From Mermis nigrescens (Eukaryota; Nematoda; Enoplea; Mermithida; Mermithidae): 64,000 nucleotides of DNA. The position numbers and the translations under genes were made by a program. Where the stretch lies: assembly GCA_036768485.1 (NCBI GenBank), contig JAVLUZ010000154.1:36441769-36505768 (forward strand), written 5' to 3'. The notes under the pieces are model-generated. The model searched no databases, was not told where the DNA came from, and was given only the letters and a program-made list of their open reading frames with translations. Positions 35,051 through 44,484 of this stretch are shown here, one piece after another (within the stretch, counting starts at the first letter, position 1; the number at the start of each line of letters is the position of its first letter).

Positions 35051-36109
35051 ATGGAAAAAGTGTTAAAGCACATATATTACGACCCTAAAACGGGATATAG
35101 TAGCGTGGAACAGCTATATGAGAGGGCTAAAAAAGTAAAGCCAAAAATAGACCGGTCCTACGTGAAACAATGGTTGGAAAAGCAGCCCACCTACACGTTA
35201 CACAAACCCGCCCTCAAGAGGTATTCTCGAAATAAAGTGTTAGTAAGTAGCATTGATGAGCAATGGCAATGTGATATTGTAGATCTGCAGTCCTTAAGCA
35301 AGTTTAACGATAATTTTAAGTATCTCTTGAATTGCATAGACATATTTTCAAAGTACGCATGGTCCATCCCTTTGAAATCTAAAAGTTCAAAAGATGTTCT
35401 GACCGCTTTTCAAAGCATTTTGCATTCATCAAATCGAAAACCGTACAAGCTGCAAACAGATGCAGGGACCGAATTTACAAACAAAGAATTTCAAAAATTT
35501 CTTAAATCTGAATCTATCGATTTTTTCACGACTAAAAGCGAAATGAAGGCTAGTATAGTTGAACGTTTTAATCGCACGCTTAAAGAACGTATGTGGCGGT
35601 ACTTCACCAAGAGCAATTCATATAAATTTATTGACGTATTACCCGACTTGATGAAAAACTATAATCACTCCAAGCATCGTACGATAGGTACCTCGCCAGC
35701 TAATGTTACCGTTAAAAATGAGACGGAAATTTTAAATAAAGCATTTAGGATTGATAAACAGAACGTTGTTTTTAAATTTAATATTGGTGATAAAGTCCGA
35801 CTGAGTAAAGTTAAGCGCGCTTTTGAAAAAGGATTTTGGCCCAACTGGACAGAGGAGTTTTTCATAATTAAGGAGAGATTTGCTCGCACACCGCCCGTTT
35901 ATGTTTTAGAAGACCAAATGGGCGAAAAAGTTGAGGGTATTTTTTACGAACCTGAACTGCAAAAAATTGATATATCCTCGGATGACTTGTTTATTGTTGA
36001 AAAGATTTTGAAAACGCGTAAGAAAGGCAATAAAACTGATTATTTAGTGCGCTGGCGAGGGTACCCAGAAAAGTTTGATTCCTGGGTCTCAAACCTGATA
36101 AAGTTATAA
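35051..36109 (+). CDS. Polinton integrase with chromodomain, left copy (352 aa)
   Basis: A retroviral-type (rve, c-int) DDE integrase that would insert element DNA into the nuclear genome. The catalytic triad is visible: D75 in WQCDIVD, D137 in LQTDAGTEF, E171 in KASIVERFNRT. A helical N-terminal part (1-60) precedes it. An SH3-like DNA-binding part (about 243-300, starting FNIGDKVRLSKVKR) follows. A chromodomain (about 314-350) has FIVEKIL, YLVRWRGYP and W345 in cage positions; chromodomains bind methylated histone H3 and can steer insertion. Length and order match Polinton integrases. This left copy has no visible damage. It converges on the TBP homologue across a 22-bp tandem repeat. Confidence 0.93.
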   Translation: MEKVLKHIYYDPKTGYSSVEQLYERAKKVKPKIDRSYVKQWLEKQPTYTLHKPALKRYSRNKVLVSSIDEQWQCDIVDLQSLSKFNDNFKYLLNCIDIFSKYAWSIPLKSKSSKDVLTAFQSILHSSNRKPYKLQTDAGTEFTNKEFQKFLKSESIDFFTTKSEMKASIVERFNRTLKERMWRYFTKSNSYKFIDVLPDLMKNYNHSKHRTIGTSPANVTVKNETEILNKAFRIDKQNVVFKFNIGDKVRLSKVKRAFEKGFWPNWTEEFFIIKERFARTPPVYVLEDQMGEKVEGIFYEPELQKIDISSDDLFIVEKILKTRKKGNKTDYLVRWRGYPEKFDSWVSNLIKL

Positions 36110-36133
36110 ACGTCTAAAGGCCAGATTTTTACA

Positions 36134-36418
36134 CTTTGCAATATTTTTTGTAAAGTTTGGGATATTTTTTGTAAAGTTTGGAAATTTTTTTGTAAAATTT
36201 GGAATATTTTTTGTAAAGTTTGGAATTTTTTTTGTAAAATTTGGAATATTTTTTGTAAAGTTTGGAATTAATTTTACGTGCTTAAGCATAGTACTTTTGC
36301 AAAGTTTGGAATATTTTTTGTAAAATTTGGAATATTTTTTGTAAAGTTTGGAATATTTTTTGTAAAGTTTGGAATATTTTTTGTAAAGTTTGGAAATTTT
36401 TTGTAAAATTTGGAATAT
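36134..36418. repeat. 22-bp tandem repeat between integrase and TBP genes, left
   Basis: Twelve units of TTTGTAAAGTTTGGAATATTTT type lie between the 3' ends of the two convergent genes, broken once near 36270 by about 35 bp. The right arm has only four units (41562-41655), so the array expanded or shrank after the arms were duplicated. Confidence 0.9.
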
Positions 36419-36936
36419 TACGTATCTAAGTTGCATTTCTCAAGCATTGTTGAAACTATTTTATATGCTATATGCAACTCATGCTTGTGTTTTGCACCTG
36501 TGAGAATCATTTTTCCACTTGTAAAGAGTAAAAAGGTCACTTTTCTAAATTTGTATACTAATCCGGGAAATAATTCTACTTCATACATGCATTTCCTTTT
36601 CACCAGCTCATAAAACTTACAAAGATCAATGCGGAATCCCAAGTTAGCTGAGCCAACAAACAGCACTGGCTTTATTTTCAACATGAAATTCTCCATCTTC
36701 AGTATATCAATGAATGTCTTTATCGTATTTTCGCCTTCTTGCGTAGTTTTAGCTCCAACACATACAATTTTACCCGACTTGAAAATCAGCAATGTTGCCT
36801 GAGGTAATCGAAATATGATGCCTGGAAATTTTGAGCGATTGTATTGCGCAGTATTTGGCAATTTAGGGTAGATATCATCTAGATTCAGCGTATTTGGTAG
36901 TGCTGTAGTCAGCACAATGTTCTGTATAGTTACCAT
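36418..36936 (-). CDS. TATA-binding-protein homologue, left copy (172 aa)
   Basis: The protein consists of the two direct repeats of the TBP saddle. Repeat 1 (about 1-83) contains FPGIIFRLPQATLLIF and SGKIVCVGAK; repeat 2 (about 84-172) contains ELFPGLVYKF and SGKMILTGAK. All four phenylalanines that TBP wedges into the minor groove have counterparts: F37, F52, F123, F138. The loop between each pair is two residues shorter than in eukaryotic TBP. There is no long N-terminal extension. TBP nucleates transcription complexes at TATA boxes in the nucleus. Giant DNA viruses have such homologues, but TBP is not in the usual Polinton gene set as I know it. The start is the ATG 36 nt after a TATAAATA box. 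Confidence 0.92.
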   Translation of the reverse strand: MVTIQNIVLTTALPNTLNLDDIYPKLPNTAQYNRSKFPGIIFRLPQATLLIFKSGKIVCVGAKTTQEGENTIKTFIDILKMENFMLKIKPVLFVGSANLGFRIDLCKFYELVKRKCMYEVELFPGLVYKFRKVTFLLFTSGKMILTGAKHKHELHIAYKIVSTMLEKCNLDT

Positions 36937-36940
36937 TTTC

Positions 36941-36948
36941 TATAAATA
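36941..36948 (+). promoter_or_regulatory. TATAAATA box, ATPase gene start
   Basis: TATAAATA on the plus strand begins 41 nt before the ATG at 36982 that opens the ATPase remnant. With the box at 36965 it forms a back-to-back promoter shared with the TBP homologue. Confidence 0.65.
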
Positions 36949-36964
36949 CTTCATGATAAACTTA

Positions 36965-36972
36965 TATTTATA
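36965..36972 (-). promoter_or_regulatory. TATAAATA box, TBP homologue, left
   Basis: On the minus strand TATAAATA starts 36 nt before the ATG at 36936; the mirror copy is at 41007-41014. Confidence 0.7.
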
Positions 36973-36981
36973 CATATAACC

Positions 36982-37149
36982 ATGATGTTCCAACATCCTT
37001 TCACCTGCCTTGTTTCAGGACCACCAAATCGTTTTGATTTTAATATCAATCAAGTGTGCTCTTTTTTCGATTAATCGCGTGACAAACGTTGTTTTGCCAG
37101 ACATGGTTGGTCCTGAAACAAGGCAGGTGGAAAGGATGTTGGGACATCA
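36982..37149. pseudogene. Folded-back 5' fragment of the packaging ATPase gene
   Basis: On the plus strand the frame from 36982 opens MMFQHPFTCLVSGP, the start of Polinton/adenovirus-type FtsK-HerA packaging ATPases, then becomes nonsense at 37024. On the minus strand the same start recurs from 37149, carries one extra base, and continues into the Walker A loop GPTMSGKTT (37087-37113) before a stop. The two starts are inverted arms of about 40 bp around an 85-bp loop: this is the turning point of the palindrome. The ATPase would pump element DNA into capsids; this fragment cannot function. Confidence 0.82.
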
Positions 37150-39837
37150 TCTTAGGTAGCGCGTTAGCGCGTACCTATAATATGCTCGGGTACCCCCAAC
37201 ACCTGTGCACCCCTACAGCTATAACGGGACACTTCTGGAAGGTGCGGATTTTTTTAAAAGAAAGATAATAAAAAATTTCGCTGCCCGTGTTTTTTGTTTC
37301 TCGAAACTCAAAATTCACTGTGTAAAGAAGGTGTAAAGTTTTTGTGTAACGTTATAACATAGGACAGATTTTGGGACCTTTTTACTGCGGCATGTGGACA
37401 ACTGAGTATTGATGACTCGAAGGATTGAACAGGATAGGATAATAGAGGGATGAATTCTACAGATGGCACTTTTTTTGTTTTTTTGAAATTCACATTAGTT
37501 ATCGAATGGCAGTGTAAAGAGTGCGAAATTCTGGGGGTGAAAAAGCACTTTTGGTCGAGTTTTCAACCTGCCTATGTCCGATACTAACTCGGTTATGAGT
37601 TTTTTAAAATGTTTTCTGACAGAAATGTAGAGCGGATCAAGGGCTACATTCTGCACATAAGCAAAGTCTTCTATGCTCTATGGTGAGTTAGATCCTGGGG
37701 TTTAAAGTTTACACTCTGACGGATGGTGTAAAAACGGATTTTAAGTAAGATTTCTCTGCCAAATTTTTCCGCTTATGAGTCAGTGTTAATAGGAGACAGC
37801 ATTAATAAAGTGCCTCTCAGGGGCTAAAGCATCGCAGCAAACCGCATTCAAAAAAACGCAATATTGAGTTATTTATGGGGGTGTAAAGTTCGAAATCAGA
37901 GGTAAAAAATGGGCGAAAAACACGTTTTTTCCGAAGTTTGATTGATAAATCATACCAAATAATTTTTGCAACAGAATTTTGGCACACAGGAATGTACTAC
38001 GATTCAAAAGCTACAAATTGTACCAAATCGAATTTCTTTAAACTCAATGGGAGTTCGGTACGGAATTTTAAAGTTTACAGTGTTCTAAATGATGGAAAAT
38101 ACGTTTTTGTTGCGTTTTTTGTTCGCCACTTTCTCCGTCCAGAAGTCGGGATAAGTCTAATAGAATAAAAATAAAGTGCTTTATATCGGGTGCATGTCAA
38201 AGCGAATTGTCTATACATTAATATTTAGCCAGTGTAAAGTCAAAAATTTGGAGTTTAAAATGCGTTTCTGTCTTGTTGTTTCTGCCTGCTTCTCCGGTTA
38301 CGATTCAGGGACACGTTTATCAAGTCTAGAAATGGACCAGGAACCAAATTTGATATGCCAGTCTGGCGCATATGTTTACACTCTGCGGTGTTGTAAAGTA
38401 GTTTACACCAATTGTTAGTTTGCCCATAGAACATTATGTAGACTTAATTTTTTCATAAATATTAATCGTAATATCGGAACAATATCAAAATTACGAATCT
38501 GACTAAAATCTTCTGTTACACTAGGTGTTTACATGAAGTTTACACTACATATGTATTTATCTTCGTTTTTGAGCATTCCAGAAACCTAATTTTTTCCTGG
38601 AGTCTAGAAGTTTTCAAAGGATCAAATGTGAGACGTCAACAGTGATGTAAAGTAGTTTACACTCATTGTTTATATGTCCTCAGACCATTGTAGAGACATA
38701 ATTTTTTCATGGCAATGTTGATCATAATATCCGAGTAATTTTTTACACTGCATGTTAGCCTTTGTTCTAGAGCATTGCACAAACCGAAATTTTTTCCTGA
38801 GATATAAAAATGTACAGGGAATGAAATATATACGTCAGTTGAGCGCGCTTGCTTACACTCAACAGTATTGCAAAGTGGTTTAAACCTAATGTTTATTGTC
38901 TTTAAAACATTATGGAGACTCATTTTTCCATAAATGTTGAAAGTAATATCGGAGCAATAATCAAAATTACGAATCCGACTAAAATATTCTTTACGCTATG
39001 TGTTCGTGTAAATTTTACATTACGTGTTAACCTTAATTCGATAGACTTGCAGAGACTTTGTAACTGAAGTCAAGAAATTTTCAATGATTCATATGTGAGA
39101 CATCAATTAAGTGAGTTTGTTCACTCCTCAAAAGTAATCTAAAGTGATTTAAAAATTATGTTCAAGTGTCCTTAGATCATTGAAGAGATGTAATTTTGTC
39201 TTAAATGGGTTGCATTAAAGTTAAATCCTTCTTAGCCGTGTTTATAATATGTTTCACAAAATCTTGCACATGGAGAGCTATCGTTTAATTGATGTAAATT
39301 GCCTGCAAAAGTGGTTTAAAATGAATCCAGCAATCACACTACTGTGCACAGAAGTCGACAAAGATATGCAGCTTTATTGTAATCATGTACATTAATAAGC
39401 CGTAAACTGTTAGTATTCTCTACACCTAGTAGTTGTGTAAAGTTTGCACTATTCATTTGTTGCTAATATGTAGTCTATACTACAAATTTATTTTACTACC
39501 AAATCAAAGCGTTAGTGTTCCTTACATTTGATATTTGCGTGAAGTTTTTGAATTTTTGCCGAAAAACTTTGCTTTCTAATGTACCAACATCCCGCCTTTT
39601 CCATTTTCTTAAAGTTTAAAATCTTTTATAATTCTCTTAATAATTTAATGGTAGGTTTTAACTTTAAATTTCTCTTGAGTTTACAACTCTGGCTTAGCAA
39701 GCTCATTTTTCAAAACTTTTTCATAGTGATCAGATTAGTCGCGTTTAGTTTGGAATTGGTGGACGGTCGTTATTTTATTACTCGGCTTAAATAAACCAAG
39801 TGACTATCTTTTGATTATTTTCTTTATCGCAAATTCA

Positions 39838-39920
39838 AACACCCAATTTTCAATTTGAAAATTGACCCAATTTTCAATTTGAAAATTGATCCAATTTTCA
39901 ATTTGAAAATTGAAAATTGG
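39838..39920. repeat. Tandem short palindromes in R copy 2
   Basis: Three copies of CAATTTTCAATTTGAAAATTG, each self-complementary, at a period near 24 bp. They are absent from the matching part of R copy 1. Confidence 0.85.
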
Positions 39921-40231
39921 GTGTTTTCAATTTCAAAAGTCACAACACATTGTGCTTGTGTATTGATTGAGTGAGGATTTGCAATGTGAATCCGTTGGTT
40001 AAATATTTGTGCTTGATTATAAGTGAACTGCACATTAAGAAGAAATAACTTAATGGAGTTTTAATTTGAAAATGGATGGTGTCAATAAGGTTGTCTTGTT
40101 TAAAAAGGATAATGCTGATGTTAAGAACAATATTGTTTTCCGCGTTCTTGGACTGTTGTCATTATTGTGGCATGTTACTGATTGTGTTTACTGACTGATG
40201 TACTGAAATCACGCTAATTAAAAGTAGTGTA

Positions 40232-40996
40232 CTAGCAAAGAAAAATGCTCCGATGGAACAAAAAAGATGAATATACTTGGAATTGTGGATTATTATGGAT
40301 GTAAAAGGAGGGGACTAGGAAAAATCTACCTAAAGTCGGAAAATCTGCTAAAAATCACACTTTCTCTAAGCAACGCAAAAAATCGATGTATATTCTGCGG
40401 CCTCTAAAAAAGTGTCTTTCTTAAATAATGTTCGAAGTTTCAGATAAGAGTGTATAAACGAAATCTATCAAGGTTAATTTTCTAAATTGCTGGCACCTGA
40501 TTGATAGAAAACTAAGAGGTATTGTATTTAAAGTTGTTTTATTTTGTTATGAGCATTATAGCAAGCAAAGCAGGAGCCGATTGATTAGTGCACACAATCG
40601 TTTCGGGTATGCTAGTGTATCTACATTTAGTCTGTTTCAAGTCAACTTACGCGTTTCCTACTGTTTTAAACCAACCATGTCTTCAATTGTCTTCGATGTT
40701 TGCTATTTCATTCAATTGGCTTGAAAGACTGTTAGTTTACTTAATATCATTTCCCATAGCTACTGCATGGCTAACGTGCTGCTGTTTCAATCATTGTTAT
40801 GGTTGAATATTTATTTTAATCTGTTGGCCGCAGAATATACATCGATTTTTTGCGTTGCTTAGAGAAAGTGTGATTTTTAGCAGATTTTCCGACTTTAGGT
40901 AGATTTTTCCTAGTCCCCTCCTTTTACATCCATAATAATCCACAATTCCAAGTATATTCATCTTTTTTGTTCCATCGGAGCATTTTTCTTTGCTAG
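40232..40996. repeat. Palindromic 3' module of R copy 2
   Basis: The same inverted ends as at 24229-25035, but the central part runs the other way, as expected after recombination between the inverted ends. The module's right end is the right end of R. Confidence 0.8.
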
Positions 40997-41006
40997 TGGT
41001 TATATG

Positions 41007-41014
41007 TATAAATA
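41007..41014 (+). promoter_or_regulatory. TATAAATA box, TBP homologue, right
   Basis: Begins 36 nt before the ATG at 41043. An opposed TATAAATA at 41031-41038 (minus strand) now points into the inserted repeat, the orphan promoter of the second ATPase start. Confidence 0.7.
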
Positions 41015-41042
41015 TAAGTTTATCATGAAGTATTTATAGAAA

Positions 41043-41561
41043 ATGGTAACTATACAGAACATTGTGCTGACTACAGCACTACCAAATACGCTGAATCTAG
41101 ATGATATCTACCCTAAATTGCCAAATACTGCGCAATACAATCGCTCAAAATTTCCAGGCATCATATTTCGATTACCTCAGGCAACATTGCTGATTTTCAA
41201 GTCGGGTAAAATTGTATGTGTTGGAGCTAAAACTACGCAAGAAGGCGAAAATACGATAAAGACATTCATTGATATACTGAAGATGGAGAATTTCATGTTG
41301 AAAATAAAGCCAGCGCTGTTTGTTGGCTCAGCTTACTTGGGATTCCGCATTGATCTTTGTAAGTTTTATGAGCTGGTGAAAAGGAAATGCATGTATGAAG
41401 TAGAATTATTTCCCGGATTAGTATACAAATTTAGAAAAGTGACTTTTTTACTCTTTACAAGTGGAAAAATGATTCTCACAGGTGCAAAACACAAGCATGA
41501 GTTGCATATAGCATATAAAATAGTTTCAACAATGCTTGAGAAATGCAACTTAGATACGTAA
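41043..41561 (+). CDS. TATA-binding-protein homologue, right copy (172 aa)
   Basis: It has the same length and two-repeat structure as the left copy, with only two visible residue changes: V91A and N98Y at the start of repeat 2. The four minor-groove phenylalanines and both SGK...GAK motifs are intact. It is transcribed away from the inserted repeat toward the integrase gene. Two intact copies in an otherwise reduced element suggest either youth or use. Confidence 0.92.
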   Translation: MVTIQNIVLTTALPNTLNLDDIYPKLPNTAQYNRSKFPGIIFRLPQATLLIFKSGKIVCVGAKTTQEGENTIKTFIDILKMENFMLKIKPALFVGSAYLGFRIDLCKFYELVKRKCMYEVELFPGLVYKFRKVTFLLFTSGKMILTGAKHKHELHIAYKIVSTMLEKCNLDT

Positions 41562-41655
41562 TTTTCCAAATTTTACAAAAAAATTTCCAAACTTTACAAA
41601 AAATATTCCAAACTTTACAAAAAATATTCCAAACTTTACAAAAAATATTGCAAAG
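41562..41655. repeat. 22-bp tandem repeat, right arm
   Basis: Four units of the array that has twelve units at 36134-36418. Confidence 0.88.
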
Positions 41656-41679
41656 TGTAAAAATCTGGCCTTTAGACGT

Positions 41680-42738
41680 TTATAACTTTATCAGGTTTGA
41701 GACCCAGGAATCAAACTTTTCTGGGTACCCTCGCCAGCGCACTAAATAATCAGTTTTATTGCCTTTCTTACGCGTTTTCAAAATCTTTTCAACAATAAAC
41801 AAGTCATCCGAGGATATATCAATTTTTTGCAGTTCAGGTTCGTAAAAAATACCCTCAACTTTTTCGCCCATTTGGTCTTCTAAAACATAAACGGGCGGTC
41901 TGCGAGCAAATCTCTCCTTAATTATGAAAAACTCCTCTGTCCAGTTGGGCCAAAATCCTTTTTCAAAAGCGCGCTTAACTTTACTCAGTCGGACTTTATC
42001 ACCAATATTAAATTTAAAAACAACGTTCTGTTTATCAATCCTAAATGCTTTATTTAAAATTTCCGTCTCATTTTTAACGGTAACATTAGCTGGCGAGGTA
42101 CCTATCGTACGATGCTTGGAGTGATTATAGTTTTTCATCAAGTCGGGTAATACGTCAATAAATTTATATGAATTGCTCTTGGTGAAGTACCGCCACATAC
42201 GTTCTTTAAGCGTGCGATTAAAACGTTCAACTATACTAGCCTTCATTTCGCTTTTAGTCGTGAAAAAATCGATAGATTCAGATTTAAGAAATTTTTGAAA
42301 TTCTTTGTTTGTAAATTCGGTCCCTGCATCTGTTTGCAGCTTGTACGGTTTTCGATTTGATGAATGCAAAATGCTTTGAAAAGCGGTCAGAACATCTTTT
42401 GAACTTTTAGATTTCAAAGGGATGGACCGTGCGTACTTTGAAAATATGTCTATGCAATTCAAGAGATACTTAAAATTATCGTTAAACTTGCTTAAGGACT
42501 GCAGATCTACAATATCACATTGCCATTGCTCATCAATGCTACTTACTAACTCTTTATTTCGAGAATACCTCTTGAGGGCGGGTTTGTGTAACGTGTAGGT
42601 GGTCTGCTTTTCCAACCATTGTTTCACGTAGGACCGGTCTATTTTTGGCTTTACTTTTTTAGCCCTCTCATATAGCTGTTCCACGCTACTATATCCCATT
42701 TTAGGGTCGTAATATATGTGCTTTAACACTTTTTCCAT
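41680..42738 (-). CDS. Polinton integrase with chromodomain, right copy (352 aa)
   Basis: Full length with the D75, D137, E171 triad and chromodomain. It differs from the left copy at five visible positions: T14M, P46T, V63E, W104R and T280R. W104 lies in the KYAW stretch of the catalytic core, an aromatic position I expect to be conserved, so this copy may be impaired. The changes suggest the left copy is nearer the ancestral sequence. An AATAAATA variant box lies upstream at 42766-42773. Confidence 0.9.
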   Translation of the reverse strand: MEKVLKHIYYDPKMGYSSVEQLYERAKKVKPKIDRSYVKQWLEKQTTYTLHKPALKRYSRNKELVSSIDEQWQCDIVDLQSLSKFNDNFKYLLNCIDIFSKYARSIPLKSKSSKDVLTAFQSILHSSNRKPYKLQTDAGTEFTNKEFQKFLKSESIDFFTTKSEMKASIVERFNRTLKERMWRYFTKSNSYKFIDVLPDLMKNYNHSKHRTIGTSPANVTVKNETEILNKAFRIDKQNVVFKFNIGDKVRLSKVKRAFEKGFWPNWTEEFFIIKERFARRPPVYVLEDQMGEKVEGIFYEPELQKIDISSDDLFIVEKILKTRKKGNKTDYLVRWRGYPEKFDSWVSNLIKL

Positions 42739-42787
42739 TTTTTAAACATTTTATAACAGTCCATCTATTTATTAACATCATTCTGTC

Positions 42788-42795
42788 TATCAATA
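42788..42795 (+). promoter_or_regulatory. Mutated TATA box (TATCAATA), polymerase-like gene, right
   Basis: It occupies the position of the TATAAATA at 34995-35002 in the other arm, 40 nt before the ATG at 42828, with one A-to-C change. Confidence 0.55.
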
Positions 42796-42827
42796 ACGAT
42801 TAGTAAGTATGTAGTTTTAATTTGAAA

Positions 42828-43601
42828 ATGGAGCAGTACTTTGAAGTACACGAGCTCCCACACATTTCTGTTCGTAGGTTTAGGACAACCGCAAAGGCAT
42901 TTTTGTTGCGTTTCAAGAAATGCCCTAATCTCTTTGAGATTTTCGAACAGATTTTTGAAAAAGCTATTAACCTGATGTTGCGTGGGTGTCCTTATGACAG
43001 TATGGTAGGCATTGAAATTAGACAGCCAAGCCTCTATACGCCTGTGTTAGTACCATTCACTCAACGTCAATACATAAATGCTGACAAGGTTTTGAGTATT
43101 ATAGAAAAGGTGGCTCAGTCCCAAAAAGACTTTTGTTTAAGTGAAGACTTGACTTTTAAAGTAGTTCTGGTTGACAAAAAACCCCAAATGGGTACCGGTT
43201 ATGACTTTGAAGTAGGTGACTTTTGCAAAAATGGTGGGGCATATATTAAAATCACATCAAACGATAATTTATCATTAGCCAGAGCTCTTGTAACAGGTAT
43301 AGCAAAGCTAGACAGCTGCCCTAAGTGGGAATCTGTTCGAAAAAGTGACAAAGCAAGGCATACTATGCAAAAGCAACTAGCATTAAAGCTGATGCACAAA
43401 GCTGATCTCAGCATTAATGACGAGAAATATGGACTTGAAGCTATAGACAAAATTCAAAAGAGTCTGGTGCCAGACTACCAAATAAAAGTTTATCATGGCA
43501 ATATTTTGTACTTTCAAGGGCCTGAGGCTGAGAAAGTAATTCACTTGCACGCTGCTAATAATCATTATGATCTAATAACAAAAATGCCTGAGAAGCCCTA
43601 G
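42828..43601 (+). CDS. Polinton DNA polymerase B N-terminal region only, right copy
   Basis: 257 residues from the ATG, ending right after HYDLITKMP as in the left arm, without exonuclease or polymerase domains. Two residues differ from the left copy (Asn to Ser in AKLDNCPKW; Gly to Ser in VRKGDK). Its TATA box carries a mutation. The stop is followed by a GCGCATTGGC-type motif and a GT-rich block that also occur, inverted, in the left arm. Confidence 0.78.
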   Translation: MEQYFEVHELPHISVRRFRTTAKAFLLRFKKCPNLFEIFEQIFEKAINLMLRGCPYDSMVGIEIRQPSLYTPVLVPFTQRQYINADKVLSIIEKVAQSQKDFCLSEDLTFKVVLVDKKPQMGTGYDFEVGDFCKNGGAYIKITSNDNLSLARALVTGIAKLDSCPKWESVRKSDKARHTMQKQLALKLMHKADLSINDEKYGLEAIDKIQKSLVPDYQIKVYHGNILYFQGPEAEKVIHLHAANNHYDLITKMPEKP

Positions 43602-43757
43602 GCTTGGCTGGCATCAATGCTGTAAGCAAATTGCTTCGCCAATGCGCTAGCAGGTTATTAGTGGTGGGCAACCACCATTTTTTTACACACACACATGATG
43701 CCTCTGAGAGGCGCTAATTTTTTTGGTTTTTTTTATTTTTCAATTCAATCAAATCGT

Positions 43758-44084
43758 TTATAATACACGACTAACTCGCTCGTTTAGGCAATTTTCATAC
43801 ATGCTTTCCCATGTATTTTTGCCATTTTGATCGAAGTCTTGCCATAAATCTAAAATAGGCTCGATTTCACGATTTATTAGGCATCGTTTCACATAAAGCG
43901 CAAAATTCCAAAATGCTTTCCGATTATCGAGGCTTTTGCGATTTTCTTTGTATTCTTCAGAAAGCAAACTCCAAAAGCAGGAGCCAATGCTTTGTGCATC
44001 GTGAGAAGTGATGTACCTTGTACTGGCTTTATCAGCCAACTTGGTCACAAAATGATTAAAACTCAATTCACCTTGAGAACTCAT
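43758..44084 (-). CDS. Unknown 108-residue protein, right copy
   Basis: As the left copy at 33705-34031, with one visible residue change (SHDAQS). No recognisable domain; predicted helical. Its TATAAATA box is at 44116-44123, 39 nt upstream. Confidence 0.7.
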   Translation of the reverse strand: MSSQGELSFNHFVTKLADKASTRYITSHDAQSIGSCFWSLLSEEYKENRKSLDNRKAFWNFALYVKRCLINREIEPILDLWQDFDQNGKNTWESMYENCLNERVSRVL

Positions 44085-44115
44085 TTTGTAGATACTTTTT
44101 GTCAGATATCGCTCA

Positions 44116-44123
44116 TATTTATA
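44116..44123 (-). promoter_or_regulatory. TATAAATA box, 108-residue gene, right
   Basis: Mirror of 33666-33673; starts 39 nt before the ATG at 44084. Confidence 0.7.
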
Positions 44124-44126
44124 ACT

Positions 44127-44450
44127 TTACAAGCCATTTTTCGCTTCTTCAACCTGTTGAGCAACATATTTCTTAATCACCATGTTCCCAGCCTCCTGGG
44201 ATGCCCTATTATATTCACAACATCTTGGGCACATTTGAACGTTAAAATACCATTTTCCTGAATTTGTTTCAAAAACGTCTTTTTCAGACGAATTTTTTTG
44301 ACAAAAATGACATAAATGTATCATGAGAGGGTACATGGGACGCTCCAGATTCCTCCCACATAACTCAATAGGCGGTCGTATTGTCCGCCCATAAGGTTTC
44401 TTCTCCTCATCCGTAAAAGGACGTTTTCTCAATTCCATATTTTCCTCCAT
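44127..44450 (-). CDS. Small CxxC/CxxC protein, right copy (107 aa)
   Basis: Protein sequence is the same as the left copy at 33339-33662, with both Cys pairs intact. It is the outermost gene of the right arm. The complete lack of change, where other genes differ, may reflect constraint, recent conversion between arms or chance. Confidence 0.75.
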   Translation of the reverse strand: MEENMELRKRPFTDEEKKPYGRTIRPPIELCGRNLERPMYPLMIHLCHFCQKNSSEKDVFETNSGKWYFNVQMCPRCCEYNRASQEAGNMVIKKYVAQQVEEAKNGL

Positions 44451-44484
44451 TTTTGAAGATTTAAATTAATGAAAGAATTATTAG

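Larger units (their letters stand above)
32680..37023. repeat. Left arm of the palindrome
   Basis: A 4.34-kb arm, nearly identical to the inverse of the right arm. Differences are scattered substitutions, 1-bp indels and a longer 22-bp tandem array (36134-36418). Its outermost 650 bp are non-coding. Confidence 0.92.
37150..40996. mobile_element. Helitron-like repeat R, copy 2, inside the Polinton centre
   Basis: It aligns with 21628-25035: TC start, 5' hairpin region (GGTAGCGCG...GCGCGTACC), body of TGTAAAGTTTACAC-type units, palindromic 3' module and CTAG end. It sits exactly between A (37149) and T (40997). The left arm (36970-36995) preserves the uninterrupted sequence of this place, so the insertion is proven by an internal empty site and made no duplication. 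No protein is encoded. Confidence 0.7.

Noticed and set aside
40232..40996. Independent TA-flanked MITE at the right edge of R copy 2
   Set aside because: The right flank is TG, which is the original Polinton sequence shown by the other arm. The module end is therefore also the end of R; a separate insertion there would require loss of its duplication.
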